Of a stretch of 6,638 bases of DNA, positions 1-6,638 are shown in pieces. The notes below the pieces were generated by a model. That model was not told the DNA's origin, made no database searches, and worked only from the letters and a program-made list of their open reading frames with translations. The stretch's first letter is position 1. Every line of letters begins with the position of its first letter. Made by a program: the position numbers and the translations under genes. Origin of the DNA: Deltaproteobacteria bacterium (lineage in GTDB: Bacteria; Desulfobacterota_B; Binatia; Binatales; Binataceae); NCBI GenBank assembly GCA_021827465.1, contig JAKAVX010000151.1, positions 1 to 6,638 of the forward strand. Direction: 5' to 3'.

Positions 1-1148
1 TGGATCGTGCAGGCCGAGCCGAGTCCGATCACGTGGGCGAGTCCGGCCTTGGCATTCGGAACCTGGCGCGCCTTCGCACGCTCGTCCTGGGTTACGTGCC
101 ACACGACCTCGCAGATATTCGCGACGCCGGTCGCGCCCAGCGGATGGCCCTTGGAGAGCAGGCCGCCGGAAACGTTGACGGGGCTCTTGCCGCCGAGGTT
201 CGGATGCACGCCGCCGCCCTCGTCGATGAACTTGCCCGCCTCGCCCTCTTTGCAGAGGTAGAGGTTCTCGTAGTGGACCAGTTCCGCGGTCGCGAAGCAG
301 TCGTGCAACTCGGTAAGCGCGATATCCTCGGGGCCGAGGCCGGCCTTCTCGTAGGCCTGCTTGGCCGCGCGCTTGGTCAGCGTGTTGACGTCGGGAAACG
401 TGAGATCGCGCTCCGTCCACGGGTCGGAAGTAAGAATCGAGGCTGCGATTCTTGCGCGCTTACGCCCTGCGGCAAACTGCTTCAGCTTGTCCTCGGAAAC
501 CAGAACCGCGGCCGCGGCGCCGTCTCCGGTCGGGCAGCACATATACAGCGTGTTCGGATACGCCACCATCCGGGCGTTCATCACGTCCTCGAGCGAGACC
601 TCGTTCTGATACTGCGAGAACTGGTTCTTGGTGGCGTGCTTATGGGACTTCACCGAAATCTTGGCGAAGTGCTCCATCGTGGTTCCGTACTTGCGCATGT
701 GCTCGATCCCGTTCTGGCCGAACACCGCGGGCATCAGGCCCGAGCCGATCTTGCCCTCGGGCGAGTACGCCGGGTCGGACCCGCCAGGGCCGCCGCCGAG
801 AAGACCCGCCTTGCCCATCTGCTCGACGCCGACCGCCATCGCAATGTCGTACATCCCCGAGGCGACCGACAGGTAAGCTTCGCGGAAAGCGGTCGAACCG
901 GTCGCACAGGCGTTGGCTACGTTGATGACCGGAATGCCCATCTGGCCGATCTGCTGCAGGATACGCTGGCCGACCATCGCGTTGGACTGGTAGAGGTTGC
1001 CCGAGGCTAACATCTCCACGTCCTTGATGGTGACTCCGGCGTCCTTCAATGCGATGAGGGCCGCCTCGGCGCCAAGTTCCGGGACGGTCTTTTCGGGATA
1101 GCGCCCGAATTTAATCATCCCCGTGCCGAGCACGTAGACGTTTCTCAT
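1..1148 (-). CDS. SCP-x-type thiolase (acetyl-CoA acetyltransferase family), 3' end cut by window edge
   Basis: Thiolases make or break the C-C bond of 3-ketoacyl-CoA, with a cysteine carrying the acyl group; this one is probably cytoplasmic. My translation gives 382 uninterrupted codons with no stop before the left edge. SCP-x relatives are about 390 residues, so only a few codons are missing. Visible motifs are the nucleophile loop NACATGS with Cys81, HDCF at 282-285 (His282, Cys284), GHPLGATG at 334-341 (His335), and a C-terminal GLGSAC at 375-380. The HDCF motif replaces the NEAF motif of classical thiolases and marks the SCP2/SCP-x branch. The ATG at 1146-1148 is supported by AGGAGG seven bases upstream. 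The gene follows a DUF35 protein by 72 bases, and the two probably form one unit. Cys81, Cys284 and His335 are all present, so a true thiolase is more likely than a thiolase-fold aldolase. Substrate is unknown: fatty acyl, steroid side chain or acetoacetyl-CoA are all possible. Confidence 0.93.
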   Translation of the reverse strand, partial: MRNVYVLGTGMIKFGRYPEKTVPELGAEAALIALKDAGVTIKDVEMLASGNLYQSNAMVGQRILQQIGQMGIPVINVANACATGSTAFREAYLSVASGMYDIAMAVGVEQMGKAGLLGGGPGGSDPAYSPEGKIGSGLMPAVFGQNGIEHMRKYGTTMEHFAKISVKSHKHATKNQFSQYQNEVSLEDVMNARMVAYPNTLYMCCPTGDGAAAAVLVSEDKLKQFAAGRKRARIAASILTSDPWTERDLTFPDVNTLTKRAAKQAYEKAGLGPEDIALTELHDCFATAELVHYENLYLCKEGEAGKFIDEGGGVHPNLGGKSPVNVSGGLLSKGHPLGATGVANICEVVWHVTQDERAKARQVPNAKAGLAHVIGLGSACTI

Positions 1149-1155
1149 CTCAAAA

Positions 1156-1161
1156 CCTCCT
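1156..1161 (-). promoter_or_regulatory. Ribosome binding site of the thiolase gene
   Basis: The minus strand reads AGGAGG followed by seven bases (TTTTGAG) and then ATG. This is a near-perfect Shine-Dalgarno match with good spacing, and it decides the thiolase start at 1148. Confidence 0.85.
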
Positions 1162-1176
1162 CTCGGCCTGGCCGAG
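1162..1176 (-). repeat. Short perfect inverted repeat next to the thiolase ribosome binding site
   Basis: CTCGGCC and GGCCGAG are exact reverse complements around one central base. As RNA this would fold as a stem of five to six G:C-rich pairs with a three- to five-base loop. It lies in the 72-base gap between the DUF35 gene and the thiolase gene, and its end touches the Shine-Dalgarno AGGAGG. It has no U-tract, so it does not look like an intrinsic terminator. It might tune thiolase translation or stabilise the mRNA, or it may be chance in G+C-rich DNA. Confidence 0.5.
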
Positions 1177-1220
1177 GCTAAGTTCCAGTGAATTTCTTTC
1201 TGTGTTCAATTCCGCCGCCA

Positions 1221-1664
1221 TCAATGCTTGATCGGGCGGAACGCAAACGCCACCACGTCGTTGCCCTGCCGATCCTTCGCCACTACATGCGTCACCATCT
1301 CGACCGGCATGTCGAACAGCGGCTTGGGATCCTTTTCGATTGCAAGCGGGTCGAGGTCGACCAGATTCGACCGAACGCTCACGCCTTCGGGCAAATCCAC
1401 GATCGCCGTGATGTAGGGAGTCTTGATGCCGGGGAACGACTGATGAACCACCGAGAAGACGTAAACCTTGCCCCGCGTCGAGAGCTTCGCCGTCTGGAAG
1501 GGTCCGGTCGAGCCGCACTTCGAGCATGCAATGCGCTTGGTATCCAGGTATATCGCGCCGCATGAGCATTTCGATCCGATCAGATGGGGCTCGGCGCCGA
1601 GTTTGAGAAACGGAACTATCGGACGTGGTCCCGTCTCAGCAGTCGCCTGCGCTTGTTCAGCCAT
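1221..1664 (-). CDS. Zn-ribbon/OB-fold (DUF35-type) thiolase partner protein
   Basis: A 147-residue cytoplasmic protein with the two-part DUF35 layout. The N-terminal rubredoxin-like zinc ribbon has Cys33, Cys35, Cys47 and Cys50 (CxC then CxxC). A beta-rich OB-fold follows from about residue 60 to 145, including GKVYVFSVVHQ and a late VVAFAFRP strand. The length is typical for stand-alone members. Characterised relatives bind thiolase-fold enzymes: archaeal DUF35 bridges acetoacetyl-CoA thiolase and HMG-CoA synthase, and actinobacterial ChsH2-DUF35 pairs with the Ltp2 aldolase in steroid side-chain degradation. Here the next gene is an SCP-x thiolase 72 bases away, so a complex of the two is the natural inference. 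The ATG at 1662-1664 is preceded by GGAGGA five bases upstream. All four zinc cysteines are present, so metal binding is expected. It is probably not itself catalytic. Confidence 0.92.
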   Translation of the reverse strand: MAEQAQATAETGPRPIVPFLKLGAEPHLIGSKCSCGAIYLDTKRIACSKCGSTGPFQTAKLSTRGKVYVFSVVHQSFPGIKTPYITAIVDLPEGVSVRSNLVDLDPLAIEKDPKPLFDMPVEMVTHVVAKDRQGNDVVAFAFRPIKH

Positions 1665-1669
1665 ACACT

Positions 1670-1675
1670 TCCTCC
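1670..1675 (-). promoter_or_regulatory. Ribosome binding site of the DUF35 gene
   Basis: The minus strand reads GGAGGA, then AGTGT, then ATG. The strong match and five-base spacing fix the start at 1664. Confidence 0.8.
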
Positions 1676-1741
1676 GAAACGATCTTGGAAACCAGATGGA
1701 TTAAGGCGGGGCCGCGCAAGCCGCAGCCTTCGTCGCAGCGG

Positions 1742-1771
1742 AGTTTCCCACAGCAATACCCAATTGGTCAA
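1742..1771 (-). promoter_or_regulatory. Candidate promoter for the DUF35-thiolase unit
   Basis: In the 136-base gap (1665-1800) the minus strand carries TTGACC at 1766-1771, a five-of-six match to the sigma-70 -35 box. A poor -10 candidate, GAAACT (three of six), lies 18 bases downstream at 1742-1747. The -35 box overlaps the palindrome CCAATTGG (1760-1767). The region also lies between CCACAG (1748-1753) and CTGTGG (1795-1800), which form an inverted pair. The gap is the only long non-coding stretch before the pair, so a promoter is expected here, but the -10 box is unconvincing. I see no gene or terminator elsewhere in the gap. Confidence 0.3.
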
Positions 1772-1800
1772 CCCTGCCGTATCCCTATGAATCACTGTGG

Positions 1801-4482
1801 CTAATGCCCGCCGGCGTGGGCCGGGCCGGCGATTGCGGACGGGCTCGCCGGGACCGGTTCGGGGCCCGAAATGGCCGGCGCGCCGAGATAAATCACGACG
1901 CCGCTTCGATAGGCGTCCAGTTCGAGTCCGCCGCTCGAAACCTCGGTCAGCACCGCGCCGTCCTGGTCGGTCCGCAGGACCCGCGCCCCCTCGCGGGCGT
2001 ATCGCGCGAGCACGGATTTGGCCGGGAAATGGAACCGGTTGTGATAGCCGAGCGAAATCACCGCGATGCTCGGATGGATGGCCTCGATAAAATCCATCGT
2101 CGAGGACGTGCGGCTGCCATGATGCGGCACCTTGAGCACCGTCGCCCCCAGGTCATGCCCTCCTCTTATGAGCGCTCGCTCGGCCGGAGCCTCGATATCG
2201 CCGGTGAACAGGTACGCCTCGGGCCCGTCGGTAATCCTGAGCACCATCGAGCGGTCATTACGCTTGGTCTTCGGAATCGCGGGAGCATTCAACACACGGA
2301 GCGTCGCCGCGCCGATATGAAGCGCGGGCGCCGAGTCGTCCATGAAACGGATCGGCACTTTCAATTCCTTCAGTTCGTCGAGCAGGTCCAGGTAAGTGAG
2401 ATCGGGACGGGAAGTTGGTATCGTCCAAAACGCTCGCGGACTGAAATTGCGCGCGACGAAGCCAAAACCGCCGAAATGATCGAGATCGGGATGACTCAGC
2501 GCGAGCCAATCAACGTGCATTATCTTGCGCGACCATAGGTAGCGCGCGACAACCCGCTGGCCCATGTCGAATCCGTGCCATGCTCCGCCGGAGTCCACCA
2601 CCATCACGCGCCGTCCCGGAAATTGCACGACCGCGGCGTCGCCCTGCCCCACCGAGAGGAACGCCACTCGCAGATCGGGGTTGAAATATCGCTGATAGGT
2701 CCACCATCCCGCGTCCACGACCAGCACCGCGCCTATCGCCGCCAGGGCTATCCTTCGCCATCCGGGATTGACCGGCGATCCGTTCGCCGCTCCAGCCGCC
2801 GCGCCGGTCGGGTCGCTTCGCGGCGCCTCAAGCGAGGGCATCGGCCACGTAAGCCATAGCATCAGCGCGCCACACGCCAACGCGATTTCCAGGATCGTCG
2901 GGGTGAAAATCCGCGTCCACGCAAACGGCCATCCAACGAACCATCGCGCGAGATAATTGCCCGCCGTGATCAGTTTTCCCGCAAGTACGAGAAGCGGCGC
3001 GGCGATCGGCGGCGCGACCAGGCTAATCGCCGACGCTGCAAGTCCGAGCACCGTGCCCGCGAAACCCATTGCCGGAACGACGATCGCGTTTGCGACCAGC
3101 CCGACTGTCGAAAACTGGTTGAAATCGTAGGCGACCAGGGGCGCGGTCCCGAGCATCGCCCAGAATGAAACCGCGACGTATCCCACAACCGCGATTCCTA
3201 TCGATGCGGCAAAAGAGCGCCTGCGAAAGGCGGCCGGCAGCCGTCGTCTGCGTCGATCGGCCCAGGCCGTAAAGCGCCGCATCCCAAGCACGATCGCAAT
3301 CACGGAGGCGAACGAGAGCTGGAAGCCGACATCCGCACTCGAGCCGGGAAGCACTATACAGATGATAATCGCCGCCAGTGCGAGACTCGCCAGTGCGGCG
3401 CGCGGCCGATCCATCACGACCGCGAACATATAGGCGAGCACCATGATGAGCGCGCGCTCGGTGGAAATATGATGCCCCGCGATCGCTGCGTAGGCCGACA
3501 CCGCGAGCATCGCCGCGATTGCCGCAATCTTGTTCGCCCATCCCCGCGCCGCGATCGCTGGAAACAGCAGCATCAGGAGCCGGACCAGGCCGAAGACCGC
3601 CGCTGCGACCATGCTCAGATGCAGTCCCGAGATGACCAGCAGATGCGCCATCCCGGTGCGCGCAAAGGTGTTGCGCAGGTCCTGGCTGATACCTCCGCGC
3701 TCGCCGATCACCAGCGCCTTCATCTCCGAGGCCGCGGGTTCGTCGAGATGGGCTCCTATAAATGATCCGATTCGATCGCGGATTTCCTCGATCTGCGAGG
3801 CGGGAAAGCTCGGATGGTGCGCGAGAATCGTAACCGGCAATCCGCCGTTCCGAGGCGACAGCGCAAGCGCCGTCGCGCCGATTCCCTGGCGCGCCATGAA
3901 CGACTCGTAATCGAATTCGCCGGGATCGCCGAAGTTGCGCGGAAAGCGAATCCGCCCGGCGAATTTCACTTCGTCGCCGATTCGAAAGCGCTGATGGTCG
4001 AGCACCGTGACCCGCATCAGTCCGCGCACCGGCGAAACCGCGCCGTCGCGCGTCTCGGCCTCTGACACCAATACGTAGATTCGCGTCTTGTCAGGGAACC
4101 ATTCCGGTTCGAGCGCCAGCCTGCCGGTTATGGTCAGTAGCGTCCCGGCGTGAAAGCGTCGGAGACTCAAAGGTCCAGTCGCGGGCGTGAGCATCCGATG
4201 CACCGAAACGGTCGAGGCAAGCGCAATCGCGGCAAGCGCCGCGGCAACTCCTGCGCTGGGCTTTCGCGCGAGGAACATCGCGAGCGCGCCGAGAGCGGCG
4301 AGCGCCGCGAGCCATAGCGGAAAGAATATGTGGAAATTTCCGAGACCGTCGCCGCCGACGATGGCGATTGCGATCGCATAGATGGGCGGAAACCTTACGT
4401 ACCACGGCCGACGGGCTTCGAACGGGTCACCGGCGCGCGATAACGCGCGGGCGAAAGCCCCCGCCTCGATTTTCGATCGCAA
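1801..4482 (-). CDS. comEC: ComEC/Rec2 DNA-uptake channel protein
   Basis: ComEC is the inner-membrane channel that takes single-stranded DNA into the cytoplasm during natural transformation. At 893 residues it is on the long side for the family. In order: hydrophobic segments at about 33-71 and 77-93; a DUF4131 OB-like region at about 112-215; and the multi-helix Competence domain at about 255-545, with ISGLHLSM (284-291), STERALIM (340-347) and DVGFQLSF (384-391). A further membrane segment lies at 577-592. The C-terminal metallo-beta-lactamase domain has SVGQGDA (610-616), VDSGG (629-633), HPDLDH (664-669), TGD (760-762) and PHHGS (786-790), so the metal ligands look intact. The only cysteines, 375 and 537, are in membrane helices, so the OB region has no disulfide. 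The start is TTG at 4480-4482. No ATG or GTG exists between it and the upstream in-frame stop at 4564-4566, and no good ribosome site precedes it. The gene lies 71 bases after uvrC, probably co-transcribed. The family call is very sure; the exact start is not. Confidence 0.95.
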   Translation of the reverse strand: MRSKIEAGAFARALSRAGDPFEARRPWYVRFPPIYAIAIAIVGGDGLGNFHIFFPLWLAALAALGALAMFLARKPSAGVAAALAAIALASTVSVHRMLTPATGPLSLRRFHAGTLLTITGRLALEPEWFPDKTRIYVLVSEAETRDGAVSPVRGLMRVTVLDHQRFRIGDEVKFAGRIRFPRNFGDPGEFDYESFMARQGIGATALALSPRNGGLPVTILAHHPSFPASQIEEIRDRIGSFIGAHLDEPAASEMKALVIGERGGISQDLRNTFARTGMAHLLVISGLHLSMVAAAVFGLVRLLMLLFPAIAARGWANKIAAIAAMLAVSAYAAIAGHHISTERALIMVLAYMFAVVMDRPRAALASLALAAIIICIVLPGSSADVGFQLSFASVIAIVLGMRRFTAWADRRRRRLPAAFRRRSFAASIGIAVVGYVAVSFWAMLGTAPLVAYDFNQFSTVGLVANAIVVPAMGFAGTVLGLAASAISLVAPPIAAPLLVLAGKLITAGNYLARWFVGWPFAWTRIFTPTILEIALACGALMLWLTWPMPSLEAPRSDPTGAAAGAANGSPVNPGWRRIALAAIGAVLVVDAGWWTYQRYFNPDLRVAFLSVGQGDAAVVQFPGRRVMVVDSGGAWHGFDMGQRVVARYLWSRKIMHVDWLALSHPDLDHFGGFGFVARNFSPRAFWTIPTSRPDLTYLDLLDELKELKVPIRFMDDSAPALHIGAATLRVLNAPAIPKTKRNDRSMVLRITDGPEAYLFTGDIEAPAERALIRGGHDLGATVLKVPHHGSRTSSTMDFIEAIHPSIAVISLGYHNRFHFPAKSVLARYAREGARVLRTDQDGAVLTEVSSGGLELDAYRSGVVIYLGAPAISGPEPVPASPSAIAGPAHAGGH

Positions 4483-4553
4483 ACCCGGCGTTGCCGATCC
4501 AGCGATTGTCCGATCCCCCTCTTCCTCGTCCGTCCCCGAACCTGCGCGCCCTT
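4483..4553 (-). other. uvrC-comEC intergenic spacer with a misplaced purine-rich ribosome-site-like tract
   Basis: The minus strand contains GAGGAAGAGGGGG at about 4515-4527, more than 30 bases before the TTG used for comEC. No hairpin with a U-tract is visible, so I see no terminator between the two genes. An in-frame ATC at 4504-4506 sits roughly nine bases after the purine tract. It would extend ComEC by eight residues if it served as a rare start. Confidence 0.4.
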
Positions 4554-6617
4554 CTATCCTTCTTCAGGCGCCTGCTCGATGTTCTCCGGCGTCTCCGCAG
4601 CGGCTTCGTTCGCCGGCTCTCGTTCCTCGCCGTCGAGCAACGCCGCCATCGCGTCCAGATAGCGGCGGATTTCGCCCGCAAGCTCGCGGTTCATCCCCTT
4701 GACCGCCGCGATCTCCTCGACCGTCGCTTCGCGGATTTTCTTGAGACTGCCGAAGTGACTCAAGAGCGCGCGCCGCCTGACCGGCCCGATCCCTTCGATA
4801 TCGTCGAGCGCCGAGCGGAGCCGCGCGCGGCGTCTCAGTTCGCGGTTGTAGGTGATGGCGAAGCGATGCGCCTCGTCGCGGATGCGCACCAGCAGGAACA
4901 GCGCGGTCGAGTTTTTCGGCGGAACGATCGGGTCCTTGCGATTCGGCAGGAATACCCTCTCCTCGGACTTGGTTACCTCGCGCGCTCGCCGGTCGCCGAG
5001 CACGTGCTGCTTGGCGAGCGAGACGACGTCGATCTGATCCTGGAGATTGAATTCTTTCAGCACCGCGCAGGCGACGTTGAGCTGTCCCTTGCCGCCGTCG
5101 ATAACCCATAGGTCGGGAAACTCGTTCTCGCGCACGGCGCGTTGGAGTCTCCGCTTCAGCACCTCGTACATGCTGGCGAAATCGTCCTGTCCCTCGAAGC
5201 CCTTGATACGGTAGCGCCGGTACAGATCCTTGCGCGGCTCGCCCTCGTCGAAGGTGACCTGAGAGCCGACCACCATCGTGCCCTGCAGGTTCGAGATGTC
5301 GTAGCACTCGATACGCTTGGGCGTGTTGCGCAGATGGAGCTTCGCGCGCAGATCTTCGAGCATCCGCTCGCGCGTGTTCTCGTTGTCGCGGCGCGAAGCG
5401 AAGCTCTGGCGCGCGTTTTCGATCGCCATCTCGAGCAGCCGGACTTTCTCGCCTCTTTGCGGCACCAGCAGTTCGACCTTCTTGCCGCGGCGCTCGGAGA
5501 GAAGTTCGGCGCGAACCTCGGCGTCTTCGAGTTCGACCGGCAGGATAATTTCGTCGGGGATATTGCGCGCGCCCGAATAGTATTGCGTCAGGAGATCCGC
5601 GAGCACGTCCTGGTCGGCGAATTCGAGGTCCTGGAAGCTCCAGCTCTGCGTGCTGGTCAGCTTCCCGCCGCGCACCATCAGGACGATCGCCTCGATCGAG
5701 CCGCCCTCGCGATACAGTCCGAAGACGTCCTGGTCGATACCCCAATGATGAAGCACGGTCTGGCGCTCGACGGTCTTTTCGATCGCGCGCACGCGGTCGC
5801 GGATTCTCGCGGCCTGCTCGAATTCGAGCCGCGCCGCATGCGACTGCATCTGCTCGCGCAACTCGCGCAGAAGCTCGAGGTCCTTGCCTTCGAGCAGCAT
5901 CTGCGCGGCCTTCAGATGGCGCTCGTACTCCTCGTGGTCCACGGGCAGGCAGCACGGCCCCATGCATCGCTTGATCTGATATTCGAGGCACGGGCGCGTG
6001 CGGTTGCGGAAGACCGCGTCCGAACACGTCCTCAGCGGAAAGACCTTGCGGATTACGTCGATCGTCTCCCGCAGTCCGTCCGCCGATCCGAACGGCCCGA
6101 AATACTTGCCGCCGTCCTTGACGATCTTGCGCGTGGCCATGATTCGTGGCCACGGATGATTGGTTATCTTCGCGCTCAGGTACGACTTGTCGTCCTTGAG
6201 CCGGATATTGTAGCGCGGATGGTGCTGCTTGATGAGGTTGTTCTCGAGGATGAGCGCTTCTTTTTCGCTCGTCGTGACGAGCGTGTCGAAGTCGCGCACT
6301 TTCCTCATCAGGAAGCGCACCTGGAAGCGGCCGTCGCCGCCCTCGCGGAAATAGGCGCGCACGCGCGAGCGCAGCGATTTCGCCTTGCCGACGTAGAGCA
6401 CCTTGCCGACCTTGTCGCGCAGCAGGTAAACGCCGGGCTCGGGCGCAATCGCCTCGAGTTTGCGCTCGAACTCCTCGCTTGCGATTTCGGGCGGACGCCC
6501 CGGCGCTTCATCGCCCGAAGCCGCCGCGCTTTCGGCAGGCGTCTCGGGAGTGACGGACGGTTCCGCCGGTGAAGCCTCTTCGCCGGGCTTCGTCATCGAC
6601 GCGGTCGCACGGATCAT
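4554..6617 (-). CDS. uvrC: UvrABC excinuclease subunit C
   Basis: UvrC is the nuclease of nucleotide excision repair. Recruited by UvrB at a lesion, it cuts the damaged strand 3' and then 5' of the damage. Domains in order: GIY-YIG nuclease at about 58-140, with GVY (62-64), YVG (75-77), likely catalytic Arg85 and metal-binding Glu125; four cysteines at 198, 210, 218 and 222, whose 12/8/4 spacing matches the iron-sulfur cluster site of UvrC; a UVR motif for UvrB contact at about 250-285; an RNase H-like nuclease at about 400-590, with YDIS (Asp440), VIDGGKGQL (Asp507) and EAHRF (His584); and helix-hairpin-helix repeats at about 602-655 for DNA binding. At 687 residues it exceeds the usual 600 or so. 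The excess is an acidic Ala/Pro/Glu-rich N-terminal tail (about 1-50) and a C-terminal tail (about 660-687). The ATG at 6615-6617 has only weak upstream purines (GCAGGCG); Met8 at 6594-6596 is an alternative start. Confidence 0.97.
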   Translation of the reverse strand: MIRATASMTKPGEEASPAEPSVTPETPAESAAASGDEAPGRPPEIASEEFERKLEAIAPEPGVYLLRDKVGKVLYVGKAKSLRSRVRAYFREGGDGRFQVRFLMRKVRDFDTLVTTSEKEALILENNLIKQHHPRYNIRLKDDKSYLSAKITNHPWPRIMATRKIVKDGGKYFGPFGSADGLRETIDVIRKVFPLRTCSDAVFRNRTRPCLEYQIKRCMGPCCLPVDHEEYERHLKAAQMLLEGKDLELLRELREQMQSHAARLEFEQAARIRDRVRAIEKTVERQTVLHHWGIDQDVFGLYREGGSIEAIVLMVRGGKLTSTQSWSFQDLEFADQDVLADLLTQYYSGARNIPDEIILPVELEDAEVRAELLSERRGKKVELLVPQRGEKVRLLEMAIENARQSFASRRDNENTRERMLEDLRAKLHLRNTPKRIECYDISNLQGTMVVGSQVTFDEGEPRKDLYRRYRIKGFEGQDDFASMYEVLKRRLQRAVRENEFPDLWVIDGGKGQLNVACAVLKEFNLQDQIDVVSLAKQHVLGDRRAREVTKSEERVFLPNRKDPIVPPKNSTALFLLVRIRDEAHRFAITYNRELRRRARLRSALDDIEGIGPVRRRALLSHFGSLKKIREATVEEIAAVKGMNRELAGEIRRYLDAMAALLDGEEREPANEAAAETPENIEQAPEEG

Positions 6618-6638
6618 CGCCTGCGCCGCGCGCCGGTT

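Noticed and set aside
33..1010. 325-codon open frame on the plus strand
   Set aside because: It is antisense to the thiolase, whose motifs are unambiguous. The product is Arg/Leu/Val-rich with no recognisable domain, as expected for a shadow frame in G+C-rich DNA.
1715..1742. Repeated GCCGCAG/TCGCAGCGG words in the gap before the DUF35 gene
   Set aside because: They are short, imperfect and G+C-rich, with no periodicity or stable stem that stands out from background.
1804..1832. GCCGGC-rich inverted repeat at the 3' end of comEC as a terminator
   Set aside because: The repeat is inside the coding region and no U-tract follows on the minus strand, so there is no support for an intrinsic terminator.
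1804..2538. 244-codon open frame on the plus strand
   Set aside because: It is antisense to the MBL-domain part of comEC and has no motif.
4368..5111. 247-codon plus-strand frame spanning the uvrC-comEC junction
   Set aside because: It is antisense to both genes, Arg-rich and without family features.
4564..6153. 529-codon open frame on the minus strand
   Set aside because: It overlaps uvrC in another frame. The product is Arg/Ala/Gly-rich low-complexity sequence with no domain.
5142..6572. 476-codon open frame on the plus strand
   Set aside because: It lies entirely opposite uvrC and has no recognisable motif. It is explained by the codon pattern of uvrC on the other strand.

Overview
The window is a G+C-rich bacterial chromosomal segment. 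It holds four genes, all read from the minus strand, so transcription runs from the right edge to the left. In order they are uvrC (nucleotide-excision-repair endonuclease, 4554-6617), comEC/rec2 (DNA-uptake channel, 1801-4482), a small rubredoxin-like zinc-ribbon/OB-fold (DUF35-type) protein (1221-1664), and an SCP-x-type thiolase whose last few codons lie beyond the left edge (1-1148). No RNA gene, mobile element, CRISPR array or long repeat is visible. The long plus-strand open frames are antisense shadows of these genes.

uvrC and comEC are 71 bases apart with no recognisable terminator between them, so they probably share a transcript. UvrC looks fully functional: GIY-YIG domain, four-cysteine cluster, UVR motif, RNase H-like nuclease and HhH tail. 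It is longer than usual because of acidic, Ala/Pro/Glu-rich tails at both ends. ComEC has its full three-part architecture (N-terminal OB-like region, membrane channel, metallo-beta-lactamase domain with its metal ligands). It has no ATG, GTG or well-placed ribosome site at its 5' end, so its start is uncertain.

A 136-base gap then separates the DNA-metabolism pair from a lipid or acyl-CoA pair. The DUF35 protein and the thiolase are 72 bases apart, each with a strong ribosome binding site. Such proteins are known to work together: the zinc-ribbon/OB protein binds and supports thiolase-fold enzymes in acyl-CoA condensation or cleavage. The native substrate cannot be read from the sequence.

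The organism is probably an uncultured, high-G+C, Gram-negative-type soil or sediment bacterium. Stand-alone DUF35 plus SCP-x thiolase pairs are frequent in lineages such as the former Deltaproteobacteria (for example Candidatus Binatota), but this placement is inference from gene content and style only. Overall this is ordinary chromosomal sequence. I found no convincing new system, only several details worth checking.
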